Source: Pseudomonas migulae NBRC 103157 | Lineage (GTDB): Bacteria > Pseudomonadota > Gammaproteobacteria > Pseudomonadales > Pseudomonadaceae | Direction of reading: 5' to 3' | Length of the DNA stretch: 64,000 nucleotides | Assembly (NCBI RefSeq): GCF_002091715.1 | Contig: NZ_BDAG01000030.1 | Location: 1 to 64,000 of the forward strand | Shown here: positions 50,097 to 58,887 of the stretch, piece by piece | How positions within the stretch are numbered: the first letter of the stretch is position 1 | Layout: the number at the start of each line of letters is the position of its first letter | Notes under the pieces: generated by a model | Database searches by the model: none | What the model saw: the letters and a program-made list of their open reading frames with translations, nothing else | Told to the model about the DNA's origin: nothing | Translations under genes and position numbers: made by a program

Positions 50097-52850
50097 TCAA
50101 GCATTTATACGGGCATGGGCCGCCAGGCGATTGATCGCGCGGTCGAGGTCTTCCAGTGCGCCGGGTGCTTTCGGGTCCTGTTGCTTGAGCAGGGTTTCGC
50201 TGCGCTGGCAGGCCGCGCGCAGTTGCGGCACGCCGCAATAACGGGTCGCGCCATGCAGGCGGTGCACCCGTTCGATCAGGGCATTGTGGTCGTTGGTCTC
50301 CCGGGCCACGCGGATCGCTTCGCGGTCGGCTTCCAGGGATGCCAGCAACATCGCCAGCATGTCCGCCGCCAGATCCGCCTTGCCGGCAGCCAGGCGCAAC
50401 CCTTCTTCGTGGTCCAGCACCTGCAACTCGTGGCTGCCGCCATGGCTGTCGCTGGAACGATCCGGCCCTTGATTGCGCAGCGCCAGGCCGGTCCACTTCA
50501 ACACCACCTGCGCCAGTTGCCGTTCACTGATCGGCTTGGTCAGGTAATCGTCCATGCCGCTTTGCAGCAGCGCGCGTTTTTCGTTGGCCATGGCATGGGC
50601 GGTGAGGGCCACGATCGGCAGCGGGGTGCAATGGCGTTCGCTTTCCCACTGGCGAATGGTTTCGGTGCTCTGGCGCCCGTCCATGCCGGGCATCTGCACG
50701 TCCATCAGCACCAGGTCGAAGGTCTCGGTCTGCACCGCCTTGACCGCGGCGTAACCGCTTTCCACCGCGAGCACCTTGGCGCCCAGGTCTTCAAGCAGCG
50801 TTTGCACCAGCAACAGATTGGCCGGGTTGTCGTCCACACACAGCACCTTCGGCGCACGGCTGGACACCGGTTCGCCGGGATCGCTGCGTTGCTGGCGCGG
50901 ATTGACCAGATCGGACAAGGCCCGGCGCAGCTTGCGGGTGCAGGCCGGTTTGGCTTGAAGCTGACTGTGCGGGTTGGGTACCGAAAGGTGAAACAGCGTC
51001 TGCTCGGTGGTCGGGCACAGCACCAGCACTTTGCAGCCGAGGTGTTCGAGGTCCCAGATGTGCTGGTTCAGGCGTTCCGGCGGCATGTCGTTGCTGGTGA
51101 TGCCGAGCACGGCGAGATCGATGGCCTGATCGGTCTGGTGCGCGCCGGTCACGCCATTGGTCAGGCTTTCCAGGGTGTTGAACGGCGTCACTTCCAGGCC
51201 GCAGTCTTCCAGTTGATGCTGCAACGCCTGACGGGCCAGTTCGTGGTTCTCCAGCACGGCGACGCGACGCCCGAGCAGCGGCGGACCGGGCAGGTCTTCA
51301 GCGTCGTCGCGGGTTTTGGGCAGGCTCAGGCTGACCCAGAATTCCGAGCCTTCGCCCGGCGTGCTGTCGACGCCGATCTCGCCGCCCATCTGTTCGATCA
51401 AGCGCTTGGAAATCACCAATCCCAAACCGGTGCCGCCGGGTTGCCGGGACAGCGAGTTGTCGGCCTGGCTGAAGGCCTGGAACAGCGCCCGCACGTCCTC
51501 GTTCGACAGGCCGATGCCGGTGTCCTGAATGCTGATGCGCAGCTGCACGCTGTCTTCATGCTCCTCTTCGAGCATGGCGCGGGCGACGATGGTGCCTTCG
51601 CGGGTGAACTTGATCGCGTTGCTCACCAGGTTGGTGAGGATCTGCTTGAGTCGCAGCGGATCGCCGACCAGCGACAGCGGCGTGTCGCGATAGACCAGGC
51701 TCACCAACTCCAGCTGTTTGGCGTGGGCGGCCGGAGCGAGGATGGTCAGGGTGTCCTGGAGCAAATCGCGCAGGTTGAACGGAATGTGGTCGAGCACCAG
51801 TTTGCCGGCCTCGATTTTCGAGAAGTCGAGGATCTCGTTGATGATCCCCAGCAGGCTGTCGGCGGATTTCTCGATGGTGCCCAGGTAATCGAGCTGGCGC
51901 GGGGTCAGCTCGCTTTTTTGCAGCAGGTGGGTGAAACCGAGAATGCCGTTGAGCGGCGTGCGGATTTCATGGCTCATGTTGGCCAGGAACTCGGATTTGA
52001 TCCGGCTCGCTTCCAGGGCCTCTTTACGCGCCAGGTCCAGTTCGATGTTCTGGATTTCGATGGTTTCCAGATTCTGGCGCACGTCTTCGGTGGCCTGGTC
52101 GATGCTGTGCTGCAATTCTTCCTGGGCATTCTGCAGGGTGCCGGCCATGCGGTTGATGCCGGACGCGAGCTCATCCAGCTCCTGACTGCCGAGGGGCGGC
52201 AAGCGGGTTTCCAGATGACCGTCCTTGAGTTGCGCCACCGCTTGCTTGATCTGGCTCAGCGGCCGGTTGATCGTCCGGCCCATGCGCAACGCCAGCAGCG
52301 CTGCACCGGCGAGGCCTGCGCCGATCAACAAAAGGCTGGCGAACAGGCTGCGATAACCGCGCAGCAGCATGCCGTTGTGGGACAGTTCGAGTTCGACCCA
52401 GCCCAGCAGGCGGTCGGCTTCATCGGGAATCAGGTCGCCGGCCAGATTGCGGTGCTTGCCGAACACTGGCAGCAGGTAACGCGTCGCATCGTTGCCACTG
52501 CGGCGCAGCATCTGCGAGCCATTGCCCAAAGGCGCCTGATTGAGCATGGTCGGGCCGGCATGGGCGAGCAGCGAGCGATCCGGGGCGAGGAAGGTCACCG
52601 CGCGCACGTCGGCGGTTTCCAGGGACTGGGTGGCGATGCGTTCCAGCAGTTCGGTGTCCTTGTGACCCATGGCCGGGGCCACGAGAGGCGCGAGCTGTTC
52701 GGCGATCATTTCGCCGCGCTGCATGAGTTGGGTCTGCAGGTCGGATTGCTGCATCCAGGTGAAATAGCCGCCCAGTACCAGAGCCATCAGGCTGGTAGGA
52801 AGCAAGGTCAGCAACAGCACGCGGCCTTTAATTCCCAGTTTCTTGAGCAC
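50097..52850 (-). CDS. gacS: Hybrid sensor histidine kinase GacS
   Basis: 917 aa from GTG 52850 with GGAGAG just upstream, exactly the length known for GacS in P. protegens. Domains: membrane segment 11-31, periplasmic loop to about 165, membrane segment 168-190, HAMP, HisKA with H294 in NMSHEIRTPLNG, HATPase (NLVSNAIKF, DTGIGLSNED, GTGLGLVI), receiver with Asp in VLMDVQMPGMDG, and a C-terminal HPt with His near 866 (HRLHGATRY). Acts with GacA to drive rsm small RNAs and secondary metabolism. No lesion is seen. Confidence 0.97.
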   Translation of the reverse strand: MLKKLGIKGRVLLLTLLPTSLMALVLGGYFTWMQQSDLQTQLMQRGEMIAEQLAPLVAPAMGHKDTELLERIATQSLETADVRAVTFLAPDRSLLAHAGPTMLNQAPLGNGSQMLRRSGNDATRYLLPVFGKHRNLAGDLIPDEADRLLGWVELELSHNGMLLRGYRSLFASLLLIGAGLAGAALLALRMGRTINRPLSQIKQAVAQLKDGHLETRLPPLGSQELDELASGINRMAGTLQNAQEELQHSIDQATEDVRQNLETIEIQNIELDLARKEALEASRIKSEFLANMSHEIRTPLNGILGFTHLLQKSELTPRQLDYLGTIEKSADSLLGIINEILDFSKIEAGKLVLDHIPFNLRDLLQDTLTILAPAAHAKQLELVSLVYRDTPLSLVGDPLRLKQILTNLVSNAIKFTREGTIVARAMLEEEHEDSVQLRISIQDTGIGLSNEDVRALFQAFSQADNSLSRQPGGTGLGLVISKRLIEQMGGEIGVDSTPGEGSEFWVSLSLPKTRDDAEDLPGPPLLGRRVAVLENHELARQALQHQLEDCGLEVTPFNTLESLTNGVTGAHQTDQAIDLAVLGITSNDMPPERLNQHIWDLEHLGCKVLVLCPTTEQTLFHLSVPNPHSQLQAKPACTRKLRRALSDLVNPRQQRSDPGEPVSSRAPKVLCVDDNPANLLLVQTLLEDLGAKVLAVESGYAAVKAVQTETFDLVLMDVQMPGMDGRQSTETIRQWESERHCTPLPIVALTAHAMANEKRALLQSGMDDYLTKPISERQLAQVVLKWTGLALRNQGPDRSSDSHGGSHELQVLDHEEGLRLAAGKADLAADMLAMLLASLEADREAIRVARETNDHNALIERVHRLHGATRYCGVPQLRAACQRSETLLKQQDPKAPGALEDLDRAINRLAAHARINA

Positions 52851-53065
52851 GCATCTCTCCTGCATCCAGCCATTTAGGAACCTGCGCGTACATCCGGCAC
52901 GCGCCACTTGCGCAGTGTAGCGATTTGCTTGCGGGCAATCTTCGTAAAATTGATGTCGTCATTCGTCGGGTCATTGAATGCTTTCGGGTCGTGGGCACAC
53001 CCTTGGGTTGCCCTCGGTGAGGCAATCTTGAATAATCGGCAACTGAGAATTATTTGCAGATACTC

Positions 53066-53788
53066 ATGACTCCCATCTCTGTCGGCCATCCCCGCATTCT
53101 TTCCATCGAAGATGATCTCGTGCTCGGTGCTTATGTTCACGAGCAACTGGGCCGTAGCGGTTTCCAGGTGACCTGGTGCCAGGACGGTCAGGAAGGTCTG
53201 GCGATGGCCCGCGAACAAGCCTTCGATGTCGTGCTGATGGACATTCTGCTCCCGGGCATGAACGGTCTGAATGTGCTGACCCAATTGCGACAGAGCCATT
53301 CCACCCCGGTAGTGCTGATGTCGGCGCTGGGGGCCGAGGCGGATCGCATCAGCGGTTTCCGCCTCGGCGCCGATGACTACTTGCCCAAGCCCTTCAGCAT
53401 GGCCGAATTACGCGTGCGCATCGAAGCGATCCTGCGGCGCGTCGCGCTGGACCGTTGGCCTGCCGTAGAACCGATTGCCCTGGCGGTGGACAGTCTGCAT
53501 TTCGACGATGAACGTTTCGAGGTGTTCTTTGGCGAGCAGGCCGCCGGCCTGACCCGCAGCGAGTACCGCTTGCTGGACACGCTCAACCGCAACGGCGATG
53601 AAGTGTTGAGCAAGGCCTTCCTTTATCAGCACGTGTTGCAACGGGGTTATGCGGCCCACGACCGCAGCCTCGACATGCACATCAGCCAGATCCGCAGAAA
53701 GCTCAAGGCCATCGGCTACACCGAGCGGGAAGTGCGCACGGTCTGGGGCAAGGGTTATGTCTTGAGTGTTGCCGATGAAATGGTCTGA
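53066..53788 (+). CDS. OmpR-family response regulator, PirR-like
   Basis: 240 aa from ATG 53066; TTG 53054 is possible, and neither has a strong ribosome site. Receiver with IEDDLVL, phospho-acceptor Asp in VVLMDILLPGMNG, Lys in LPKPFSMAEL and winged helix (LTRSEYRLLDTL, RSLDMHISQIRRKLKAIG, VWGKGYVLS). Its place beside gacS suggests PirR (iron-siderophore regulator, PA0929 as I recall), but the pirA receptor gene is absent here, so the target is unclear. Overlaps the kinase gene by 14 bases. Confidence 0.87.
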   Translation: MTPISVGHPRILSIEDDLVLGAYVHEQLGRSGFQVTWCQDGQEGLAMAREQAFDVVLMDILLPGMNGLNVLTQLRQSHSTPVVLMSALGAEADRISGFRLGADDYLPKPFSMAELRVRIEAILRRVALDRWPAVEPIALAVDSLHFDDERFEVFFGEQAAGLTRSEYRLLDTLNRNGDEVLSKAFLYQHVLQRGYAAHDRSLDMHISQIRRKLKAIGYTEREVRTVWGKGYVLSVADEMV

Positions 53789-55199
53789 CCTGCCGGGCCG
53801 GCATTCGCTGTTCTGGAAACTCGCCTGTCTGCTGGTGGCGTTCTGTCTGCTGATGATCTGGTTGAGCTGGTCCTGGGGGCGCTACATGGAAGAGCGCAAC
53901 CAGTTTCTGTCGGATGAGGCCCGAAGTACTCTGACGCGCTATGCCGCCGAAGCCGAACAGGCGTGGCAGCAGGGGCAAAGTGAAGGCGTCGATGCCTGGC
54001 TGCAGCTGATGCGTCAGCGTGAAAAAGGCTGGTCAGGCGTCATCGGCGGCGATTTGCAGTCGTTGAGCAGTCAACCGCTGACGGACCGGGAAATCGAGCG
54101 CCTGACTTTTCTGCGAGGTCTGGACTGGCCCATCCACAGAAAGCGAATGCCATGGCTGCGCGTACCGTTTCCCGGCGACTCGTCTGCCGGCAGTCTGGTG
54201 ATCGAGCTGCCCCAGCGTTTCATGCCCGGGCGTTACCGAGTGTTCTGGCGCGTGATCACCAACGGTGTGATTCCAGGGCTGTTCACGTTGCTGCTGTGCG
54301 TCGGGTTGTATCGACTGCTGGTGGTTCCTCTCAATCAACTGCGCGAGCAGGCCAATGCCTGGCGTGCGGATCAGTTGGGCGTGCGGCTGTCACATCGCAC
54401 CACCAATCGTTCAGACGAACTGGGTGAGCTGGGCCGTGCGTTCGATCACATGTCCGAACGCCTGCAAAGCACGGTGGCCCTGCAACAACAGCTGCTGCGT
54501 GACCTGTCCCATGAGCTGCGCACGCCGTTGAGCCGTTTGCGGGTGGCCAGCGAGGGTGAGCAAAGCCTGACGCAACTGCGCGAACGCATTGGCCGCGAAG
54601 TCGATGGCATGCAGCGCCTGGTCGAAGACACGCTGCAACTGGCCTGGCTCGACACCGAGCGCTCACCCTTGCCCGGCGAAGCGATCCAGATTCAGGCGCT
54701 GTGGGAAATGCTCACGGAAAACGCCTGCTATGAAAGTGGCTGCCCGGTGGGCCAATTGCAATGTGCAGTGGATTCATCCTGTTGGGTGCGCGGCAATCTC
54801 AACACCCTGGCTCAGGCGTTGGAAAACATCCTGCGCAATGCCATTCGTCATTCGCCGAAGGGCGGCGTTGTGCGACTGGATGGGCGACGCGAGGGTGATT
54901 ACTGGCACTTGTGGCTCGAGGACGAGGGGGGCGGGGTGGCAGAGGAGGATCTGGAGCGGATCTTCTCGCCCTTCACGCGGCTTGATGGTTCGCGGCCCGG
55001 AAATGGTGGGTTCGGGTTGGGGTTGAGCATTGCCAGGAATGCAGTACAGCGGCAGGGCGGGCGACTTTGGGCGGAGAACACGGGTTCCGGGTTGCGGTTG
55101 AATATGTGGCTATTGGCCGATGATGGGGTTGTCAGTGATGATGTCATCGCGAGCAAGCCCGCTCCTGCAGTGGATGTGTGTCGGCCACAAGTTGTGTGA
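53775..55199 (+). CDS. Sensor histidine kinase, PirS-like
   Basis: 474 aa from ATG 53775. Membrane segment near 12-35, periplasmic region, segment near 165-188 (GVIPGLFTLLLCVGLYRLLVV), HAMP, then H-box RDLSHELRTPLSRLRVAS, N-box LENILRNAIRHS, EDEGGGVAEED and GGFGLGLSI. The last 20 or so residues (DDVIASKPAPAVDVCRPQVV) are read from a REP element, so the gene appears to have lost its old stop and gained a repeat-coded tail. Phosphorylates the upstream regulator. Confidence 0.88.
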   Translation: MKWSDLPGRHSLFWKLACLLVAFCLLMIWLSWSWGRYMEERNQFLSDEARSTLTRYAAEAEQAWQQGQSEGVDAWLQLMRQREKGWSGVIGGDLQSLSSQPLTDREIERLTFLRGLDWPIHRKRMPWLRVPFPGDSSAGSLVIELPQRFMPGRYRVFWRVITNGVIPGLFTLLLCVGLYRLLVVPLNQLREQANAWRADQLGVRLSHRTTNRSDELGELGRAFDHMSERLQSTVALQQQLLRDLSHELRTPLSRLRVASEGEQSLTQLRERIGREVDGMQRLVEDTLQLAWLDTERSPLPGEAIQIQALWEMLTENACYESGCPVGQLQCAVDSSCWVRGNLNTLAQALENILRNAIRHSPKGGVVRLDGRREGDYWHLWLEDEGGGVAEEDLERIFSPFTRLDGSRPGNGGFGLGLSIARNAVQRQGGRLWAENTGSGLRLNMWLLADDGVVSDDVIASKPAPAVDVCRPQVV

Positions 55200-55240
55200 G
55201 AAGCGCTATCTCCTGTGGGCGCGAGCCTGCTCGCGATGGC
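55144..55240. repeat. REP doublet overlapping the 3' end of the PirS-like gene
   Basis: TCATCGCGAGCAAGCCCGC at 55144 and CCTGTGGGCGCGAGCCTGCTCGCGATGGC at 55212 are inverted REP halves. The first half lies inside the coding region. Confidence 0.88.
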
Positions 55241-55378
55241 CCACCAACCACCGCCGATCTGTTTTTGCCGGAGCGTTCCCTGGAATCTGTACGACATTTC
55301 CCAAAGGGTATCAACGGTCATTTCAAGCTTCCTTGACGGTTTAAGCTCACGCTTTAACTCATGTTCAAGGAATCAGGC

Positions 55379-56401
55379 ATGACTGCACCTCACATTTCCG
55401 GCAACACAACCGATGACCGTTTCAATGAAGTGCTTGCGCTGATTCACGGTGCCCGGCAACAGGCGATACAGGCGGTGAATACCCGGTTGATCGAGCTGTA
55501 CTGGCAGGTCGGTGGTTACATCAGTCGCAAGCTGGAACTGGCTGAATGGGGCGATTCCGTAGTGACTCAGTTGGCTGAGCATCTGGCTCAGACGCAACCA
55601 GGATTGCGTGGCTTTACCCGACGCAATTTGTTTCGTATGCGTCAATTCTACGAGGCTTATCGGGACGATGAAAAAGTGTCAGCACTGCTGACACTATTAC
55701 CCTGGACCCATAACCTGCTCATTCTGACTCAGAGTAAACACCCGCAAGAGCGCGAGTTCTATTTGCGTCTGGCTATCCAGGAAAAGTGGTCGACGCGTGA
55801 GTTGGAACGCCAGCTCAAAGTTGCGTTGTTCGAACGTAGCGTGATCCAACCGGCAAAAGTCTCCGCCGTGCTGAAACAAACCCACCCTTCGGCGCTTGAG
55901 ATATTCCGCGATGCCTACATGATCGAGTTTCTCGACCTTCCCGGCGCCCACGCCGAAACTGATCTGCATCGGGGCTTGCTGGCACGCCTCAAGGAGTTTC
56001 TGATCGAGCTTGGCCGCGACTTCTGCTTTGTCGGTTCCGAATACCCGCTGCAAGTTGGCGGCCGGGATTTCGCCTTGGACCTGTTGTTCTTCCACCGTGG
56101 GCTTAACTGCCTGGTGGCCATTGAGCTGAAGGTCGGTCGTTTTGAACCGGAGTACCTGGGCAAGCTGAATTTCTATCTGGAAGCGCTGGATCGTGGTGAA
56201 CGTAAGTCCCACGAAAACCCAGCCATTGGTGTACTGCTCTGTGCCAGCAAGGATGACGAAGTGGTCGAGTACGCCCTTAACCGCAGTCTCTCGCCAGCGC
56301 TCATCGCTGAGTATCAGGTCCAGCTACCGGACAAGCAGTTATTGCAGGCCAAGCTGCATGAGTTCTATGCATTGAATGTCGCACAAGCAGAAGAGTGCTG
56401 A
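55379..56401 (+). CDS. DUF1016 / YhcG-type PD-(D/E)XK nuclease family protein
   Basis: 340 aa from ATG 55379, chosen for AAGGA seven bases upstream; ATG 55361 lacks a ribosome site. N-terminal DUF1016 helical domain (LIELYWQVGGYISRK, GFTRRNLFRMRQFYEAY, LPWTHNLLIL) followed by a nuclease-like domain: FVGSEYPLQVGGRDFALDLLFFHRGLNCLVAIELKVG, with the ALDLLFFH... AIELKVG PD-(D/E)XK-type Asp and ExK. Family members are linked to mobile or defence loci. It sits where pirA would be expected and looks inserted. Orphan, with no methylase or specificity gene. Confidence 0.85.
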   Translation: MTAPHISGNTTDDRFNEVLALIHGARQQAIQAVNTRLIELYWQVGGYISRKLELAEWGDSVVTQLAEHLAQTQPGLRGFTRRNLFRMRQFYEAYRDDEKVSALLTLLPWTHNLLILTQSKHPQEREFYLRLAIQEKWSTRELERQLKVALFERSVIQPAKVSAVLKQTHPSALEIFRDAYMIEFLDLPGAHAETDLHRGLLARLKEFLIELGRDFCFVGSEYPLQVGGRDFALDLLFFHRGLNCLVAIELKVGRFEPEYLGKLNFYLEALDRGERKSHENPAIGVLLCASKDDEVVEYALNRSLSPALIAEYQVQLPDKQLLQAKLHEFYALNVAQAEEC

Positions 56402-56509
56402 ACGACTCGCTTATTCCCATAAGCCATAAGCACCGCACTTTGCGTGATATGGCCTGCGAACGTTTGCCGGTATGATAGGCGCCCCCGCAGTCTGGATTGC
56501 GAATACGCC

Positions 56510-57412
56510 ATGACCTTGCAGTACCCAACCATCGCCGATTGCGTCGGCAACACTCCGCTGGTCCGTTTGCAGCGCCTGCCCGGCGCCACCAGCAATACCC
56601 TTTTGCTCAAGCTCGAAGGGAACAACCCGGCGGGTTCGGTCAAGGACCGTCCGGCGCTGTCGATGATCACCCGCGCCGAGTTGCGCGGGCAGATCCACGT
56701 CGGCGACACGCTGATCGAAGCGACCTCGGGCAACACCGGGATCGCCCTGGCCATGGCCGCCGCGATCAAGGGTTACAAGATGATCCTGATCATGCCGGAC
56801 AACTCCAGCGCCGAACGTAAAGCCGCGATGACGGCCTATGGCGCCGAGCTGATCCTGGTCACCCAGGAAGAAGGCATGGAAGGCGCCCGCGACCTCGCCC
56901 AGCGAATGGAAGCCGAAGGCCGTGGCAAGGTGCTGGACCAGTTCGCCAACGGTGACAACCCGGAAGCGCACTACACCACCACCGGCCCGGAAATCTGGCG
57001 TCAGACCGAGGGCACCATCACGCATTTCGTCAGCTCGATGGGCACCACTGGCACCATCATGGGCGTTTCGCGCTACTTGAAAGAGCAGAACGAGAACGTA
57101 CAGATCATCGGCCTGCAACCCATGGAAGGCTCGGCGATTCCGGGCATCCGTCGCTGGCCGCAAGAATACCTGCCGAAGATTTACCAGGCGGATCGCGTGG
57201 ACCGCATCGTCGACATGGCGCAAAGCGAAGCCGAGGACGTAACCCGTCGTCTGGCCCGCGAAGAAGGCATCTTCTGCGGCGTGTCCTCGGGTGGTGCTGT
57301 CGCGGCCATGCTGCGGCTGTCCAAAGAAGTTGAAAACGCGGTGATCGTCGCGATCATCTGCGACCGTGGCGACCGTTACTTGTCGACCGGCATTTTCGAC
57401 GCGCCCAACTGA
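56510..57412 (+). CDS. cysM: Cysteine synthase B (CysM)
   Basis: 300 aa. PLP enzyme with the Schiff-base Lys in NPAGSVKDRPAL, TSGNTGIALAMAAA phosphate/substrate loop, and GTTGTIMGVSRYLKE plus FCGVSSGGAVAA. Makes cysteine from O-acetylserine and sulfide or thiosulfate. The CysM length and the REGIFCG-like C-terminus fit. Immediately followed by rlmD (TGATG overlap). Confidence 0.95.
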   Translation: MTLQYPTIADCVGNTPLVRLQRLPGATSNTLLLKLEGNNPAGSVKDRPALSMITRAELRGQIHVGDTLIEATSGNTGIALAMAAAIKGYKMILIMPDNSSAERKAAMTAYGAELILVTQEEGMEGARDLAQRMEAEGRGKVLDQFANGDNPEAHYTTTGPEIWRQTEGTITHFVSSMGTTGTIMGVSRYLKEQNENVQIIGLQPMEGSAIPGIRRWPQEYLPKIYQADRVDRIVDMAQSEAEDVTRRLAREEGIFCGVSSGGAVAAMLRLSKEVENAVIVAIICDRGDRYLSTGIFDAPN

Positions 57413-58764
57413 TGGCCAAGCACGAGAGAGGCCTGCGCTTCCAGCCCACCGGCGGCAGCAAGGCCCCGCAAATTCCGACCGGCAAAAAGCAGCGCCTGAC
57501 CATCGAGCGCCTGGCCAATGACGGTCGCGGCATCGCGTTTTTCGAAGGTCGCACCTGGTTCGTCCTCGGCGCATTGGCCGGTGAAGAAGTCGAGGCGCGC
57601 GTGTTGGGTGCCCACGGCAAAGTCGTCGAGGCACGCACCGAGCGCGTGTTCCAGGCCAGCGAAATGCGTCGCCCGGCGCCGTGTCCGCATGCGGGTCGCT
57701 GCGGTGGCTGCAGTGTTCAGCATTTGCCTCACAGCGAACAACTTGCCCTGAAACAGCGCATGCTTGCCGAGCAATTGTCCAAGGTCGCCGGTGTCGAACC
57801 CGAAGAATGGGCCGCACCCTTGAGCGGTCCGGAGTTCGCTTACCGCCGTCGCGCCCGTGTAGCGGTGCGCTGGGACATGAAAGCGAAAAAACTCGAAGTC
57901 GGTTTCCGCGCGGCGGGCAGTCAGGACATTGTGGCAATCAACGAATGCCCGGTGCTGGTACAGCCCTTGCAACCGATCATGACCCGCTTGCCGGAGATGT
58001 TGCGGCGCTTGAGCAAGCCTCAGGCGCTGGGGCACGTGGAATTGTTCAGCGGTTCATCGTTGGCGGTGTTGTTGCGGCATATGGCGCCGTTGTCCGACGC
58101 CGATATGACGATCCTCAAGGATTTCTGCGCGTTCCATGAAGCTCAATTGTGGCTGCATGGCGAGGGCGAGCCGCAACCGGTCGAGGCCGATCAGTCGTTG
58201 GGCTATCGCCTTGAACAGTGGGATTTGAACCTGGCGTACCGGCCGGGAGATTTCATCCAGGTCAACGCGGCGGTCAACGAAGCGATGGTCGCCCAGGCGC
58301 TGGACTGGCTGAAGCCGACAGCGGATGAACGTGTTCTCGATCTATTCTGTGGTTTGGGTAACTTTGCCTTGCCGCTGGCCAAGGCCGTTCGCGAGGTGGT
58401 GGCGGTCGAAGGTGTGCAGACGATGGTCGAGCGGGCAGCCGCAAACGCCGCTAGCAACAATCTGCATAATGCGACGTTTTTTCAGGCCGATTTATCCCAG
58501 CCTTTGACCGATGCCGAATGGGCGCGTGAAGGCTTTTGTGCGGTACTCTTGGACCCACCGCGTGACGGTGCTTTCGAGGTGGTGCGCAAGCTCAAGGCCC
58601 TGGGCGCCGAACGATTGGTGTATGTGTCGTGCAACCCTGCAACGCTGGCGCGCGACACGGTCGAATTGATCAAGCAGGGCTACCGGTTAAAACGTGCCGG
58701 GATTCTCGATATGTTTCCTCAGACGGCACATGTCGAGGCCATGGCGTTATTTGAAGCGAGCTAG
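57412..58764 (+). CDS. rlmD: 23S rRNA (uracil-1939-C5)-methyltransferase RlmD
   Basis: 450 aa. N-terminal TRAM domain (LTIERLANDGRGIAFFEG), iron-sulfur cluster Cys set (CPHAGRCGGCSVQHL), then SAM methyltransferase motifs VLDLFCGLGNFALPLA, LLDPPRDGAFEV, and the catalytic Cys in YVSCNPATLARD. It methylates U1939 of 23S rRNA. In a unit with cysM; relA follows after 123 bases. Confidence 0.95.
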   Translation: MAKHERGLRFQPTGGSKAPQIPTGKKQRLTIERLANDGRGIAFFEGRTWFVLGALAGEEVEARVLGAHGKVVEARTERVFQASEMRRPAPCPHAGRCGGCSVQHLPHSEQLALKQRMLAEQLSKVAGVEPEEWAAPLSGPEFAYRRRARVAVRWDMKAKKLEVGFRAAGSQDIVAINECPVLVQPLQPIMTRLPEMLRRLSKPQALGHVELFSGSSLAVLLRHMAPLSDADMTILKDFCAFHEAQLWLHGEGEPQPVEADQSLGYRLEQWDLNLAYRPGDFIQVNAAVNEAMVAQALDWLKPTADERVLDLFCGLGNFALPLAKAVREVVAVEGVQTMVERAAANAASNNLHNATFFQADLSQPLTDAEWAREGFCAVLLDPPRDGAFEVVRKLKALGAERLVYVSCNPATLARDTVELIKQGYRLKRAGILDMFPQTAHVEAMALFEAS

Positions 58765-58887
58765 GACGGCTCGTCTGGTCCGACTGACCCGCCCGTGCAG
58801 CACTCGCCCTGGCCCCGCGAGTGCACCCCGGCAACGAAGGTCAGTGATTTGACGCATTGAACTGCGTCGTAGGGAAGGTAAAGCAAG

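Noticed and set aside
50004..52877. 957-codon plus-strand frame opposite gacS
   Set aside because: Antisense shadow; low-complexity His/Gln/Arg-rich composition typical of such shadows.
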